From Pseudomonas sichuanensis (GTDB lineage Bacteria; Pseudomonadota; Gammaproteobacteria; Pseudomonadales; Pseudomonadaceae), in assembly GCF_003231305.1 (NCBI RefSeq), contig NZ_QKVM01000036.1, forward strand, positions 1-63,937: a stretch of 63,937 bases of DNA, in the 5' to 3' direction. Both the position numbers and the translations under genes were made by a program. Position 1 is the first letter of the stretch; each line of letters opens with the position of its first letter. Below are positions 34,454 through 43,269 of this stretch, piece after piece. Below the pieces are notes generated by a model that did not search any database, was not told the origin of the DNA, and worked only from the letters and a program-made list of their open reading frames with translations.

Positions 34454-34505
34454 GTGGGAGCGGGCTTGCCCCGCGATAGCAATCGCGGGGCAAGCCCGCT
34501 CCCAC
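34454..34505. repeat. REP inverted pair between benC and benD
   Basis: GTGGGAGCGGGCTTGCCCCG and its complement are separated by only four bases, forming a long perfect hairpin just after the benC terminator-like structure and 25 bp before benD. Confidence 0.9.
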
Positions 34506-34530
34506 GGCGCCGACGCTTTGGAGAATGAGC

Positions 34531-35292
34531 ATGAACGCAAGATTCCACAACAAAGTCGCCCTGGTCACCGGCGCCGCCCAAGGCATCGGCCGCGCCGTGT
34601 GCTGGCGGCTCAAGGCCGAAGGCGCGCAGGTGGTGGCGGTGGACCGCTCCGAGCTGGTCCATGAGCTGGCCGGCGAGGGCATGCTGACCCTCACCGCAGA
34701 CCTCGAGCAACACGACGACTGCGCCAAGGTCATGGCCCGCGCCGTGGAAACCTTCGGCCGCCTCGACATCCTCATCAACAACGTCGGCGGCACCATCTGG
34801 GCCAAGCCCTTCGAACACTACGACGTGCAGCAGATCGAGGCCGAAGTGCGGCGCTCGCTGTTCCCCACCTTGTGGTGCTGCCACGCCGCCTTGCCCTACA
34901 TGCTCGAACGTGGCAGCGGCGCCATCGTCAACGTCTCGTCCATCGCCACCCGTGGCGTCAACCGCGTGCCCTACGGCGCGGCCAAGGGCGGCGTCAACGC
35001 GCTCACCGCGTGCCTGGCCTTCGAAACCGCCGAGCGCGGCATCCGCGTCAATGCCACTGCCCCTGGCGGCACCGAGGCACCGCCCCGACGCATCCCACGC
35101 AACCAGGCTGAGCAGAGCGCGCAGGAGAAAGGCTGGTACCAGCAGATCGTCGACCAGACCGTCTCCAGCAGCCTGATGAAACGCTACGGCAGCCTCGACG
35201 AACAGGTCGGCGCAATCCTCTTCCTGGCCTGCGACGAGGCCTCGTACATCACCGGCGTAACCCTGCCGGTGGGCGGTGGCGACCTCGGCTGA
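34531..35292 (+). CDS. benD: 1,6-dihydroxycyclohexa-2,4-diene-1-carboxylate dehydrogenase
   Basis: A 253-residue SDR that oxidises and decarboxylates benzoate cis-diol to catechol with NAD. Motifs: TGAAQGIG near residue 13, NNVGG, and the catalytic YGAAK; GGTEAPPRRIPRN is typical of BenD/XylL. ATG 34531 has the better spacing from GGAG than the ATG six bases upstream. It follows benABC and a REP pair and precedes the transporter benK. Confidence 0.94.
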   Translation: MNARFHNKVALVTGAAQGIGRAVCWRLKAEGAQVVAVDRSELVHELAGEGMLTLTADLEQHDDCAKVMARAVETFGRLDILINNVGGTIWAKPFEHYDVQQIEAEVRRSLFPTLWCCHAALPYMLERGSGAIVNVSSIATRGVNRVPYGAAKGGVNALTACLAFETAERGIRVNATAPGGTEAPPRRIPRNQAEQSAQEKGWYQQIVDQTVSSSLMKRYGSLDEQVGAILFLACDEASYITGVTLPVGGGDLG

Positions 35293-35348
35293 CGGCCGCC
35301 CCGGCAAGGTTTGCTCTTCACACAACAAAAACAAAAGAGACAGATGCC

Positions 35349-36686
35349 ATGCGAACACTCGACGTGCACCCGATCATCGACAACGCCCGCTTCAGCCCCT
35401 TCCACTGGATGGTCATGGCCTGGTGCGGCCTGCTGCTGATCTTCGACGGCTACGACCTGTTCATCTACGGCGTGGTCCTGCCGACCATCATGAAAGAATG
35501 GGGCCTGACCCCGCTGCAGGCCGGCGCCCTGGGCAGCTACGCGCTGTTCGGCATGATGTTCGGCGCCCTGGTGTTCGGCAGCCTGGCCGACCGCATCGGG
35601 CGCAAGAAAGGCATCGCCATCTGCTTCGCACTGTTCTCCGGGGCCACCATCCTCAATGGCTTCGCCAGCAGCCCAAGCGAATTCGGCATCTACCGCTTCT
35701 TCGCCGGCCTGGGCTGTGGCGGGCTGATGCCCAACGCCGTGGCGCTGATGAACGAATACGCCCCCAAGCGCCTGCGCAGCACCCTGGTGGCGATCATGTT
35801 CAGCGGCTACTCGCTGGGTGGCATGCTCTCGGCCGGGGTTGGCATCTTCCTGTTGCCGCGTTTCGGTTGGGAGTCGATGTTCTTCGCCGCCGCCGTGCCG
35901 CTGCTGTTGCTGCCGGTGATCCTCTACTACCTGCCCGAGTCCATCGGCTTCCTGGTGCGCCAAGGCCGCATGGCAGAGGCGCGCAAACTGCTCAAACGCC
36001 TCGACCCCAACTGCGACGTAAAGCCTGAAGACACCTTGAGCGTGGGAGCGGGCTTGCCCCGCGATAAGGCCAGCACGCTCACCTCGGTCCTCAAGCTGTT
36101 CCAGAACGGCCTGGCCATCCGCACCCTGGCCCTGTGGCTGGCGTTCTTCTGCTGCCTGTTGATGGTCTACGCACTGAGCTCATGGCTGCCCAAACTCATG
36201 GCCAACGCCGGCTACAGCCTGGGTTCGAGCCTGTCGTTCCTGCTGGTGCTGAACTTCGGCGGCATGGCCGGGGCGATCCTCGGTGGCTGGCTGGGCGACC
36301 GCTACAACCTGGTCAAGGTCAAGGTGGCGTTCTTCATCGCCGCCGCGCTGTCGATCAGCCTGCTGGGGGTCAACAGCCCGATGCCGGTGCTGTACCTGCT
36401 GATCTTCATCGCCGGCGCCACCACCATCGGTACGCAGATCCTGCTGTACGCCGGCGCCGCCCAGCTGTACGGCCTGTCGGTGCGTTCCACCGGCCTGGGC
36501 TGGGCCTCCGGCATCGGGCGCAACGGCGCCATCGTCGGCCCGCTGCTCGGTGGCGCGCTGATGGGCATCAACCTGCCGCTGCAACTCAATTTCATCGCCT
36601 TCGCCATCCCCGGCGCGATCGCCGCGCTGGCCATGGCCGTGCACCTGGCCAGTGGCCGGCGCCAGGCCCTGGCGGCGACGGCCTGA
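35349..36686 (+). CDS. benK: Benzoate/aromatic acid MFS transporter with REP insertion
   Basis: A 445-residue MFS protein of the aromatic acid:H+ symporter family: FDGYDLFIYGVVLPTIMKEWGL in helix 1, DRIGRKKG in the loop 2/3 motif and YLPESIGFLVRQGRMAEA at the end of helix 6. It imports benzoate. The central cytoplasmic loop, near residues 231-239, contains the residues SVGAGLPRD, encoded by a single REP element (36042-36065) that keeps the frame. The loop is a permissive place, so the protein may still work. Confidence 0.92.
   Translation: MRTLDVHPIIDNARFSPFHWMVMAWCGLLLIFDGYDLFIYGVVLPTIMKEWGLTPLQAGALGSYALFGMMFGALVFGSLADRIGRKKGIAICFALFSGATILNGFASSPSEFGIYRFFAGLGCGGLMPNAVALMNEYAPKRLRSTLVAIMFSGYSLGGMLSAGVGIFLLPRFGWESMFFAAAVPLLLLPVILYYLPESIGFLVRQGRMAEARKLLKRLDPNCDVKPEDTLSVGAGLPRDKASTLTSVLKLFQNGLAIRTLALWLAFFCCLLMVYALSSWLPKLMANAGYSLGSSLSFLLVLNFGGMAGAILGGWLGDRYNLVKVKVAFFIAAALSISLLGVNSPMPVLYLLIFIAGATTIGTQILLYAGAAQLYGLSVRSTGLGWASGIGRNGAIVGPLLGGALMGINLPLQLNFIAFAIPGAIAALAMAVHLASGRRQALAATA
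36042..36065 (+). repeat. Single REP element inside benK
   Basis: GTGGGAGCGGGCTTGCCCCG followed by CGAT matches the REP core found between other genes here. It is translated as part of the central loop of the transporter. No partner in inverted orientation is present nearby. Confidence 0.85.
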
Positions 36687-36715
36687 CCCTTTACTGACTG
36701 AACTGGAGCCTTGGC

Positions 36716-37840
36716 ATGACAAGCCCGACCATCGACCGGCTGGAGGCGATCATCGTCGACCTGCCGACCATCCGCCCGCACAAGCTGGCCATGCACACGA
36801 TGCAGCAGCAGACCCTGGTGATCCTGCGCCTGCGCTGCAGCGACGGTGTGGAAGGCATCGGCGAAGCCACCACCATCGGTGGCCTGGCCTACGGCTACGA
36901 AAGCCCGGAAGGCATCAAGGCCAATATCGACGCCTACCTGGCGCCAGCGCTGGTCGGCATGGCCGCCGACAACATCAACGCTGCGATGCTCAAGCTCGAC
37001 AAGCTGGCCAAGGGCAACACCTTCGCCAAGTCCGGCATCGAGAGTGCCTTGCTCGACGCCCAGGGCAAGCGCCTGGGCCTGCCGGTCAGCGAGCTGCTCG
37101 GGGGCCGCGTGCGCGACAGCCTGGAAGTGGCCTGGACCCTGGCCAGCGGCGACACTGCCCGCGACATCGCCGAGGCCGAGCACATGCTGGATATCCGTCG
37201 GCACCGGGTATTCAAGCTGAAGATCGGCGCCAACCCGCTGGCGCAGGACCTCAAGCACGTGGTGGCGATCAAGCGCGAGCTGGGCGAGCGCGCCAGCGTG
37301 CGTGTCGACGTGAACCAGTACTGGGACGAGTCCCAGGCCCTCCGTGCCTGCCAGGTGCTGGGCGACAACGGCATCGACCTGATCGAACAGCCGATTTCGC
37401 GCATCAACCGTGGCGGGCAGATCCGCCTGAACCAGCGCAGCCCGGCGCCGATCATGGCCGACGAGTCCATCGAAAGCGTCGAGGACGCCTTCAGCCTGGC
37501 CGCCGACGGTGCGGCGAGCATCTTCGCCCTGAAAATCGCCAAGAACGGCGGCCCGCGCGCCGTGCTGCGCACCGCGCAGATCGCCGAAGCGGCCGGTATC
37601 GCCCTGTATGGCGGGACCATGCTCGAAGGCACGGTGGGCACCCTGGCCTCGGCCCATGCCTTCCTGACCCTTCGCCAGCTGACCTGGGGTACCGAGTTGT
37701 TCGGGCCGTTGCTGCTGACCGAAGAGATCGTCAACCAGCCGCCGGTGTACCGCGACTTCCAGTTGCACGTGCCAAGCACCCCAGGCCTGGGCCTGACCCT
37801 GGATGAGGCGCAGCTCGCGCGCTTTGCCCGCCGTAGCTGA
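36716..37840 (+). CDS. catB: Muconate cycloisomerase
   Basis: A 374-residue enolase-superfamily enzyme that lactonises cis,cis-muconate to muconolactone with Mn2+. Motifs: HKLAMHTMQQQTLVI at the N-terminus, VFKLKIGANP with the KxK general base, VDVNQYWD with a metal-binding Asp, IEQPI and MADESIE with the other metal ligands, and FALKIAKNGG with the opposing lysine. It begins 29 bp after benK with GGAG upstream. The usual divergent regulator catR is not next to it. Confidence 0.95.
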   Translation: MTSPTIDRLEAIIVDLPTIRPHKLAMHTMQQQTLVILRLRCSDGVEGIGEATTIGGLAYGYESPEGIKANIDAYLAPALVGMAADNINAAMLKLDKLAKGNTFAKSGIESALLDAQGKRLGLPVSELLGGRVRDSLEVAWTLASGDTARDIAEAEHMLDIRRHRVFKLKIGANPLAQDLKHVVAIKRELGERASVRVDVNQYWDESQALRACQVLGDNGIDLIEQPISRINRGGQIRLNQRSPAPIMADESIESVEDAFSLAADGAASIFALKIAKNGGPRAVLRTAQIAEAAGIALYGGTMLEGTVGTLASAHAFLTLRQLTWGTELFGPLLLTEEIVNQPPVYRDFQLHVPSTPGLGLTLDEAQLARFARRS

Positions 37841-37855
37841 GGTAACACTCAATCC

Positions 37856-37944
37856 CTGTGGGAGCGGGCTTGCCCCGCGAAGCAGGCACCGCAGTGGATG
37901 GCACGGGCTTCGCCCGTGTTCGCGGGGCAAGCCCGCTCCCACAG
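37856..37944. repeat. REP inverted pair between catB and catC
   Basis: CTGTGGGAGCGGGCTTGCCC and its complement form inverted arms of about 26 bp around a 37-bp loop that itself contains GGCACGGGCTTCGCCCGTGTT, a small hairpin. It lies in the catB-catC gap. Confidence 0.9.
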
Positions 37945-37972
37945 CAGCAACGACTGACGTAAGGAGAACACC

Positions 37973-38263
37973 ATGCTGTTCCACGTAAAGATGACCGTAA
38001 AGCTTCCGGTCGACATGGACCCGGCCAAGGCCGCGCAACTCAAGGCCGACGAAAAGCAGCTGGCCCAGCGCCTGCAGCGCGACGGCACCTGGCGCCACCT
38101 GTGGCGCATCGCCGGGCACTACGCCAACTACAGCGTGTTCGACGTGCCCAGCGTCGAGGCGCTGCACGACACCCTGATGCAGTTGCCGCTGTTCCCGTAC
38201 ATGGACATCGAGGTCGCCGGCCTGTGCCGCCATCCCTCGTCGGTCCACAGCGACGACCGCTGA
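37973..38263 (+). CDS. catC: Muconolactone Delta-isomerase
   Basis: A 96-residue enzyme, the standard length, that converts muconolactone to beta-ketoadipate enol-lactone. Features: MLFHVKMTVKLPVDMDP at the start, GTWRHLWRIAGHYANYSVFDV in the middle and LPLFPYMDIEVAGLCRHPSS at the end. It forms a decamer in known members. AAGGAG precedes the ATG. It lies between catB and catA. Confidence 0.96.
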   Translation: MLFHVKMTVKLPVDMDPAKAAQLKADEKQLAQRLQRDGTWRHLWRIAGHYANYSVFDVPSVEALHDTLMQLPLFPYMDIEVAGLCRHPSSVHSDDR

Positions 38264-38300
38264 AATCCCCAACGACAAGAACAACGCGAGGTACCTGATC

Positions 38301-39227
38301 ATGACCGTGAAGATCGCCCACACCCCTGATGTACAGAAATTCTTCGAACAAGCCGCAGGCTTTGGCAACGACCAGGGCAGCCCGCGCCTCAAGCGCATCG
38401 TCCAGCGCGTGTTGCAGGACACCGCGCGGCTGATCGAGGACCTGGAGGTCAGCGAGGACGAATTCTGGCTCGCCGTCGACTACCTCAACCGCCTGGGCGG
38501 TCGCGGCGAAGCCGGGCTGCTGGTGGCTGGGCTGGGCATCGAACACTTCCTCGACCTGCTGCAGGACGCCAAGGATGCCGAGGTCGGCCTGACCGGCGGC
38601 ACCCCGCGCACCATCGAAGGCCCGCTGTACGTGGCCGGTGCTCCGCTGGCCCAGGCCGTGGTGCGCATGGACGATGGCAGCGAGGAGGGCGAGGCCACGG
38701 TGATGTACCTCGAAGGCCAGGTGCGTGGCCCCGACGGCCAGCCGCTGGCCGGGGCCACGGTGGACCTGTGGCATGCCAACACCCGCGGCACCTATTCGTT
38801 CTTCGACCAGAGCCAGTCCGAGTACAACCTGCGCCGGCGCATCGTCACCGACGCCGAGGGCCGCTACCGAGCGCGCTCCATCGTGCCGTCCGGCTATGGC
38901 TGCGACCCCCAGGGGCCGACCCAGGAGTGCCTGGACCTGCTCGGCCGCCACGGCCAGCGCCCGGCGCACATCCATTTCTTCATCTCGGCGCCGGGGCACC
39001 GGCACCTGACCACGCAGATCAACCTGGCCGGCGACAAGTACCTGTGGGACGACTTCGCCTATGCCACCCGCGATGGGTTGGTGGGGGAGATCACTTTCCG
39101 CGAGGACGGGGCGCGGGGGGTGACGGGGCGCTATGCCGAAGTGCAGTTCGATTTCCAGCTGCAGAAGGCCCATGACAGCGACGCCGAACAGCGCAGTGGG
39201 CGGCCACGGGCGTTGCAGCAGGCTTGA
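38301..39227 (+). CDS. catA: Catechol 1,2-dioxygenase
   Basis: A 308-residue intradiol dioxygenase that cleaves catechol to cis,cis-muconate using Fe(III). The iron ligands can be read: Tyr in GPLYVAGAP, Tyr in IVPSGYGCDPQG, and the two His in RPAHIHFFIS. The N-terminal helical linker domain (VQKFFEQAAGFGNDQGSPR) is typical. It follows catC by 37 bp, and catB-catC-catA order is conserved in other pseudomonads. Confidence 0.95.
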   Translation: MTVKIAHTPDVQKFFEQAAGFGNDQGSPRLKRIVQRVLQDTARLIEDLEVSEDEFWLAVDYLNRLGGRGEAGLLVAGLGIEHFLDLLQDAKDAEVGLTGGTPRTIEGPLYVAGAPLAQAVVRMDDGSEEGEATVMYLEGQVRGPDGQPLAGATVDLWHANTRGTYSFFDQSQSEYNLRRRIVTDAEGRYRARSIVPSGYGCDPQGPTQECLDLLGRHGQRPAHIHFFISAPGHRHLTTQINLAGDKYLWDDFAYATRDGLVGEITFREDGARGVTGRYAEVQFDFQLQKAHDSDAEQRSGRPRALQQA

Positions 39228-39234
39228 GCCAGCA

Positions 39235-39291
39235 ATCGCGGGGCAAGCCCGCTCCCACGCCAAGCTCGTGGGAGCGGGCTTGCCCCGCGAT
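39235..39291. repeat. REP inverted pair between catA and benE
   Basis: ATCGCGGGGCAAGCCCGCTC and its complement are about ten bases apart, directly after the catA stop and 32 bp before benE. It may form a strong mRNA hairpin that shields the upstream transcript or dampens benE. Confidence 0.9.
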
Positions 39292-39322
39292 AGATCACAA
39301 CCTGATCCCTGCGAGAAATCCC

Positions 39323-40525
39323 ATGCAAACCCTGTTCAAGGATTGCTCCCTGTCCGCCGTCGTGGCCGGCTGCATCGCCACGCTGATTTCCTACGCCGGC
39401 CCGCTGGTGATCATTTTCCACGCCGCCGAAGCCGCCGGCCTGTCCCACGGCCAGTTGTCCTCCTGGGTGTGGGCGGTGTCCATGGGCAGCGCTGTGCTGG
39501 GGGGGCTGCTGAGCCTGCGCTACCGGGTGCCGGTGGTGATCGCCTGGTCGATACCGGGTTCGGCGTTGCTGGTCACCGCCTTGCCGCACATTGGCCTGGA
39601 GCAGGCGATCGGCGCCTACCTTGTGGCCAATACCGTGCTGCTGCTGATCGGCATCAGTGGCGCCTTCGACCGCCTGATCGCCCGGCTGCCCGGTTCCATC
39701 GCCGCCGGCATGCAGGCCGGGATCCTGTTCAGCTTCGGCATCGAGGTGTTCCGCGCCTTGCCGGTACAGCCGGTGTTGGTGCTGGCGATGTGCGTCGCCT
39801 ACGTGCTGATGCGCCGGGTGCAGCCGCGCTATGCGGTGGCGGCGGTCTTGACCGTGGGCGCCCTGGTGACCGTGGCCAGTGGCGAATTTCGCGGCAGCGA
39901 ACTGGTGCTGGCCCTGGCCACGCCGCAATGGACCACACCGCAATTCAGCCTGGCCGCGACCTTCAGCCTGGCGTTGCCGTTGGTGCTGGTGGCGTTGACC
40001 GGGCAGTTCATGCCGGGCATGGCGGTGCTGCGCAATGCCGGCTACCGCACAGAGGCCAGCCCGCTGATCAGCGCCAGTGCCCTGGGCGGCCTGCTGTTGG
40101 CGCCGTTCGGTTGTCACGGGCTGAACCTGGCGGCGGTCACCGCCAGCCTGTGCACCGGCCGCGAGGCCCATGAAGAGCCGCGCAGGCGCTACGTGGCAGC
40201 TGTCGCGGGCAGTGCGCTGTACCTGCTGCTGGGCATTGCCGGGGCCACCTTGATGTCGCTGTTTGCCGCGTTTCCCGCCGCGTTGATCGCCGTGCTTGCG
40301 GGCCTGGCCCTGTACGGCGCGATCAGCGAGGCCCTGACGCGCAGCCTGGCCGAGCCCGGTGAGCGCGATGCCGGGCTGTTCACCTTCCTGGTCAGCGCTT
40401 CGGGCATGACGTTCCTTGGGCTGTCAGCGGCGTTCTGGGGGCTGCTGTTCGGCCTGCTCGCCCATGCGCTGGTCAGCCTGCGCCGGCCACGGCTGCGCGT
40501 CGCCACTTCTGAACAGGAGACCTGA
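39323..40525 (+). CDS. benE: Benzoate/H+ symporter BenE
   Basis: A 400-residue integral membrane protein of the BenE family with about 11-12 hydrophobic segments. Features include LISYAGPLVIIFHAAEAAGL near the start and FGCHGLNLAAVTASLCTGREAHEEP at about residues 255-280, the most conserved family stretch. It imports benzoate in addition to BenK. ATG 39323 starts after the REP; the longer frame would translate the REP and is rejected. Confidence 0.93.
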   Translation: MQTLFKDCSLSAVVAGCIATLISYAGPLVIIFHAAEAAGLSHGQLSSWVWAVSMGSAVLGGLLSLRYRVPVVIAWSIPGSALLVTALPHIGLEQAIGAYLVANTVLLLIGISGAFDRLIARLPGSIAAGMQAGILFSFGIEVFRALPVQPVLVLAMCVAYVLMRRVQPRYAVAAVLTVGALVTVASGEFRGSELVLALATPQWTTPQFSLAATFSLALPLVLVALTGQFMPGMAVLRNAGYRTEASPLISASALGGLLLAPFGCHGLNLAAVTASLCTGREAHEEPRRRYVAAVAGSALYLLLGIAGATLMSLFAAFPAALIAVLAGLALYGAISEALTRSLAEPGERDAGLFTFLVSASGMTFLGLSAAFWGLLFGLLAHALVSLRRPRLRVATSEQET

Positions 40526-40587
40526 GCCACCCATCACATCCTGGTTCTGCGCTTTACCACATAACAACAAGATCAGAGAGCTTCGGA

Positions 40588-41838
40588 ATGAACCAAACCC
40601 CTTGCGTCGCCATCGGCCTGAGCCTGCTCAGCCAACCACTGTGGGCTGCCGACGGCGGCTTCTTCGAGGATGCCAAGGCCAGCCTCAGTGCCCGCAACTA
40701 TTACTTCAGCCGTGATTATTCGGATATCGTCGGCGCCAACCAGCAGTCCAAGGCCGAGGAGTGGGCCCAGGGCTTCATCCTCGATTTCAAGTCCGGCTAC
40801 ACGCCGGGCCCCGTCGGCTTCGGTATCGACGCACTGGGCCTGCTCGGCATCCGCCTGGACAGCAGCCCCGACCGGGTCAACACCGGCCTGTTGCCGGTGC
40901 ACGGCGATGGTCGCGCCGCCAGCGAGTACAGCCGCATCGCCCCGACCTTCAAGGCGCGGCTGTCGAAGACCGAACTGCGCGTCGGTGAACTGCAGCCCAA
41001 CCTGCCGGTGCTGACCTTCAGCGATATCCGCCTGCTGCCGCCGACCTACCAGGGCGTGAGCCTGAGCTCCAGTGAAATCGACGGGTTGACCGTGCAGGCC
41101 GGCCACCTCGGCTCCACCCACCTGCGCAATGAAGCCGGCGACGGCAAGCTCAACGCCATGCTCGGCCATGTGCCGATGCGCCAGGCCGAGAGCGATGCGT
41201 TCAACTATGTCGGCGGCGACTATGGGTTCAATGCCAACCTGAGCAGCCTGAGCCTGTGGCATGGGCAACTGGAAGATATCTACCAGCAGAGTTTCGTGGG
41301 CTTCAAGCACAGCAAACCCTTGGGGGACTGGGTACTCAGTGCCAACCTGGGTTACTTCACGGCCCGCGAGGATGGCGATGCGCTGCTGGGTGATATCGAC
41401 AACCAGGCATTCTTTTCGATGTTCACCGCCAAGCGTGGCGGGCACAGCTTCGGCGCCGGTTACCAGGCCATGTACGGCGACAGCCCGTTCCCGCGGGTGT
41501 TCGCCAACATCAGCCCGCTGGGCAACGAAGTGCCGACCTATGAGTTCGCCTATACCGACGAACGCTCGTATCAGCTGCGCTATGACTACAACTTCGCGGC
41601 CATGGGTATCCCGGGGTTGACGGCCACGGTGCGCTACATCACCGGCGACAACGTCGACACCGGCAAGGGCTTCGAGGGGCGCGACCGCGAGCGGGATATC
41701 GACCTGGGGTATGCGGTGCAGAGCGGGGTGCTCAAGGGGTTGGGGATCCGGGTGCGCAATGCCATGGCGCGGTCCAACTATCGCAGCGATATCGATGAGA
41801 ACCGATTGATCCTGATGTACACCTGGCAGTTGTTCTGA
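40588..41838 (+). CDS. benF: OprD-family outer-membrane porin, probable benzoate channel
   Basis: A 416-residue OprD-type porin with a short signal region (MNQTPCVAIGLSLLSQPLWA) and the start of the barrel FFEDAKASLSARNYYFSRDY. It contains EWAQGFILDFKSGYTPGPVGFGIDALGLLG and ends MYTWQLF with a terminal phenylalanine. Such 18-strand porins admit aromatic or basic nutrients. Its place at the end of the ben-cat cluster, after benE, matches the position of benF in P. putida. Confidence 0.85.
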   Translation: MNQTPCVAIGLSLLSQPLWAADGGFFEDAKASLSARNYYFSRDYSDIVGANQQSKAEEWAQGFILDFKSGYTPGPVGFGIDALGLLGIRLDSSPDRVNTGLLPVHGDGRAASEYSRIAPTFKARLSKTELRVGELQPNLPVLTFSDIRLLPPTYQGVSLSSSEIDGLTVQAGHLGSTHLRNEAGDGKLNAMLGHVPMRQAESDAFNYVGGDYGFNANLSSLSLWHGQLEDIYQQSFVGFKHSKPLGDWVLSANLGYFTAREDGDALLGDIDNQAFFSMFTAKRGGHSFGAGYQAMYGDSPFPRVFANISPLGNEVPTYEFAYTDERSYQLRYDYNFAAMGIPGLTATVRYITGDNVDTGKGFEGRDRERDIDLGYAVQSGVLKGLGIRVRNAMARSNYRSDIDENRLILMYTWQLF

Positions 41839-41846
41839 GATCGAGA

Positions 41847-41990
41847 GCGGCCAGGTGTCAGGCGAAAGTTTTGCAGCGCTCTTGAGATCGAGCGCCGCCC
41901 GCGCGGCGCTCGATCTGATAGGCGCTGCAAAATCATCGGCGAACACCTGGTGGTCTTCACCCAATATCTTGCCAGGCACCTGGCGGCCAT
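41847..41990. repeat. Composite palindromic element (family copy B)
   Basis: A near-perfect palindrome centred around 41899: TTTTGCAGCGCT and ATCGAGCGCCGCC on one side, their complements on the other, with outer ends GGCCAGGTG and CACCTGGTGGTC. A further CACCTGGCGGCCAT (about 41978-41990) repeats the outer end. It fills the gap between the porin gene and the glycerate kinase gene and may terminate the ben-cat transcript. Confidence 0.85.
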
Positions 41991-42111
41991 CCCCCAATCC
42001 GGATCAACCAGTCATCCGCCCAAACACCCACCTCCCACCTTTGTGCATTCGACAGAGGCCACCCCATCACACAACTGTCAGCATGCGAGGTATCAATACA
42101 GGAGTAGCGCC

Positions 42112-43248
42112 ATGAAAGTCGTCATCGCCCCCGATTCGTTCAAGGACAGCCTCGACGCTGCCGGTGTTGCCCGCGCCATCGCCAGTGGCCTGGCCCAGGT
42201 GTGGCCGCAGGCCACCCTGGTCGAGTGCCCGATGGCGGATGGCGGCGAAGGCACCATGGAGGCCATCGTCGCCGCCAGCCAGGGCGAACAGCGCCGCCAG
42301 GTGGTGCGCGGCCCGCTGGGCGCCAGTGTCGAAGCCAGCTGGGGCTGGCTGCCCGAGAGCCGCACCGCCGTGATCGAGATGGCCCAGGCCAGCGGTATTC
42401 AGCTGATCCCCAGCGCCCAACGCGATGCCTGCCGCAGCAGCACCTGGGGCACTGGCGAGCTGGTCGGCGCAGCCTTGGCGGCCGGCGCTCGGCGCATTGT
42501 CCTGGCCATCGGCGGCAGCGCCACCAACGACGGCGGCAGCGGCATGCTGCGCGCCCTTGGCCTGCGCCTGCTGGATGCAGATGGCCAGCCGCTGGCTGAA
42601 GGCGGCCTGGCCCTGGCGCAACTGGCCCGCATCGACGCCAGCGGCCTCGACCCACGCCTGGCGCAAGTGCAGGTCGAAGTCGCCGCCGATGTCGACAACC
42701 CGCTGTGCGGCGCCAATGGCGCTTCGGCGATCTTCGGCCCGCAGAAGGGTGCCAGCCCCGAGCAGGTGCAGGCGCTGGACCAGGCACTGGGCCATTTCGC
42801 CGACCATTGCGCGCAGTTGCTGGGCAAGGATGTACGTGACCAGCCGGGCAGCGGCGCGGCCGGCGGCATGGGCTTCGCGGCCAAGGCCTTCATGGGCGCG
42901 CAGTTCCGCCCAGGCGTCGAGGTGGTGGCTGAGCTGGCACAGCTGGATACGCTGGTGCAGGGCGCCGACCTGGTGATCACCGGCGAAGGGCGTTTCGATG
43001 CGCAGACCCTGCGTGGCAAGACCCCCATGGGCGTCGCGCGGGTCGCCAAACGCCATGGCGTGCCCGTTGTGGTGCTGGCTGGCACCTTGGGCGCGGGCTA
43101 TGAGCAGCTGTATGCGCACGGCATCGACGCCGCGTTTGCCCTGGCCAGCGGGCCGATGAGCCTGGAGCAGGCCTGTGCCGATGCGGGCAATCTGCTCAAG
43201 GCTCGGGCAGGGGACATTGCACGGCTGTGGCAGGTGGCGCGGCGCTGA
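42112..43248 (+). CDS. Glycerate kinase (GarK/GlxK family)
   Basis: A 378-residue class I glycerate 2-kinase. Family motifs: MKVVIAPDSFKDSLDA at the start, ECPMADGGEGTMEAI at residues 42-56, AIGGSATNDGGSGML in the middle and TGEGRFDAQTLRGKTPMGVA near 300. It phosphorylates D-glycerate with ATP to feed glycolysis. The short sequence before the ATG has no strong ribosome-binding site (AGGAG is at about 42100, acceptable). No related glyoxylate genes are adjacent. Confidence 0.93.
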   Translation: MKVVIAPDSFKDSLDAAGVARAIASGLAQVWPQATLVECPMADGGEGTMEAIVAASQGEQRRQVVRGPLGASVEASWGWLPESRTAVIEMAQASGIQLIPSAQRDACRSSTWGTGELVGAALAAGARRIVLAIGGSATNDGGSGMLRALGLRLLDADGQPLAEGGLALAQLARIDASGLDPRLAQVQVEVAADVDNPLCGANGASAIFGPQKGASPEQVQALDQALGHFADHCAQLLGKDVRDQPGSGAAGGMGFAAKAFMGAQFRPGVEVVAELAQLDTLVQGADLVITGEGRFDAQTLRGKTPMGVARVAKRHGVPVVVLAGTLGAGYEQLYAHGIDAAFALASGPMSLEQACADAGNLLKARAGDIARLWQVARR

Positions 43249-43269
43249 GCCGCACCACCCTGGCAGCAC

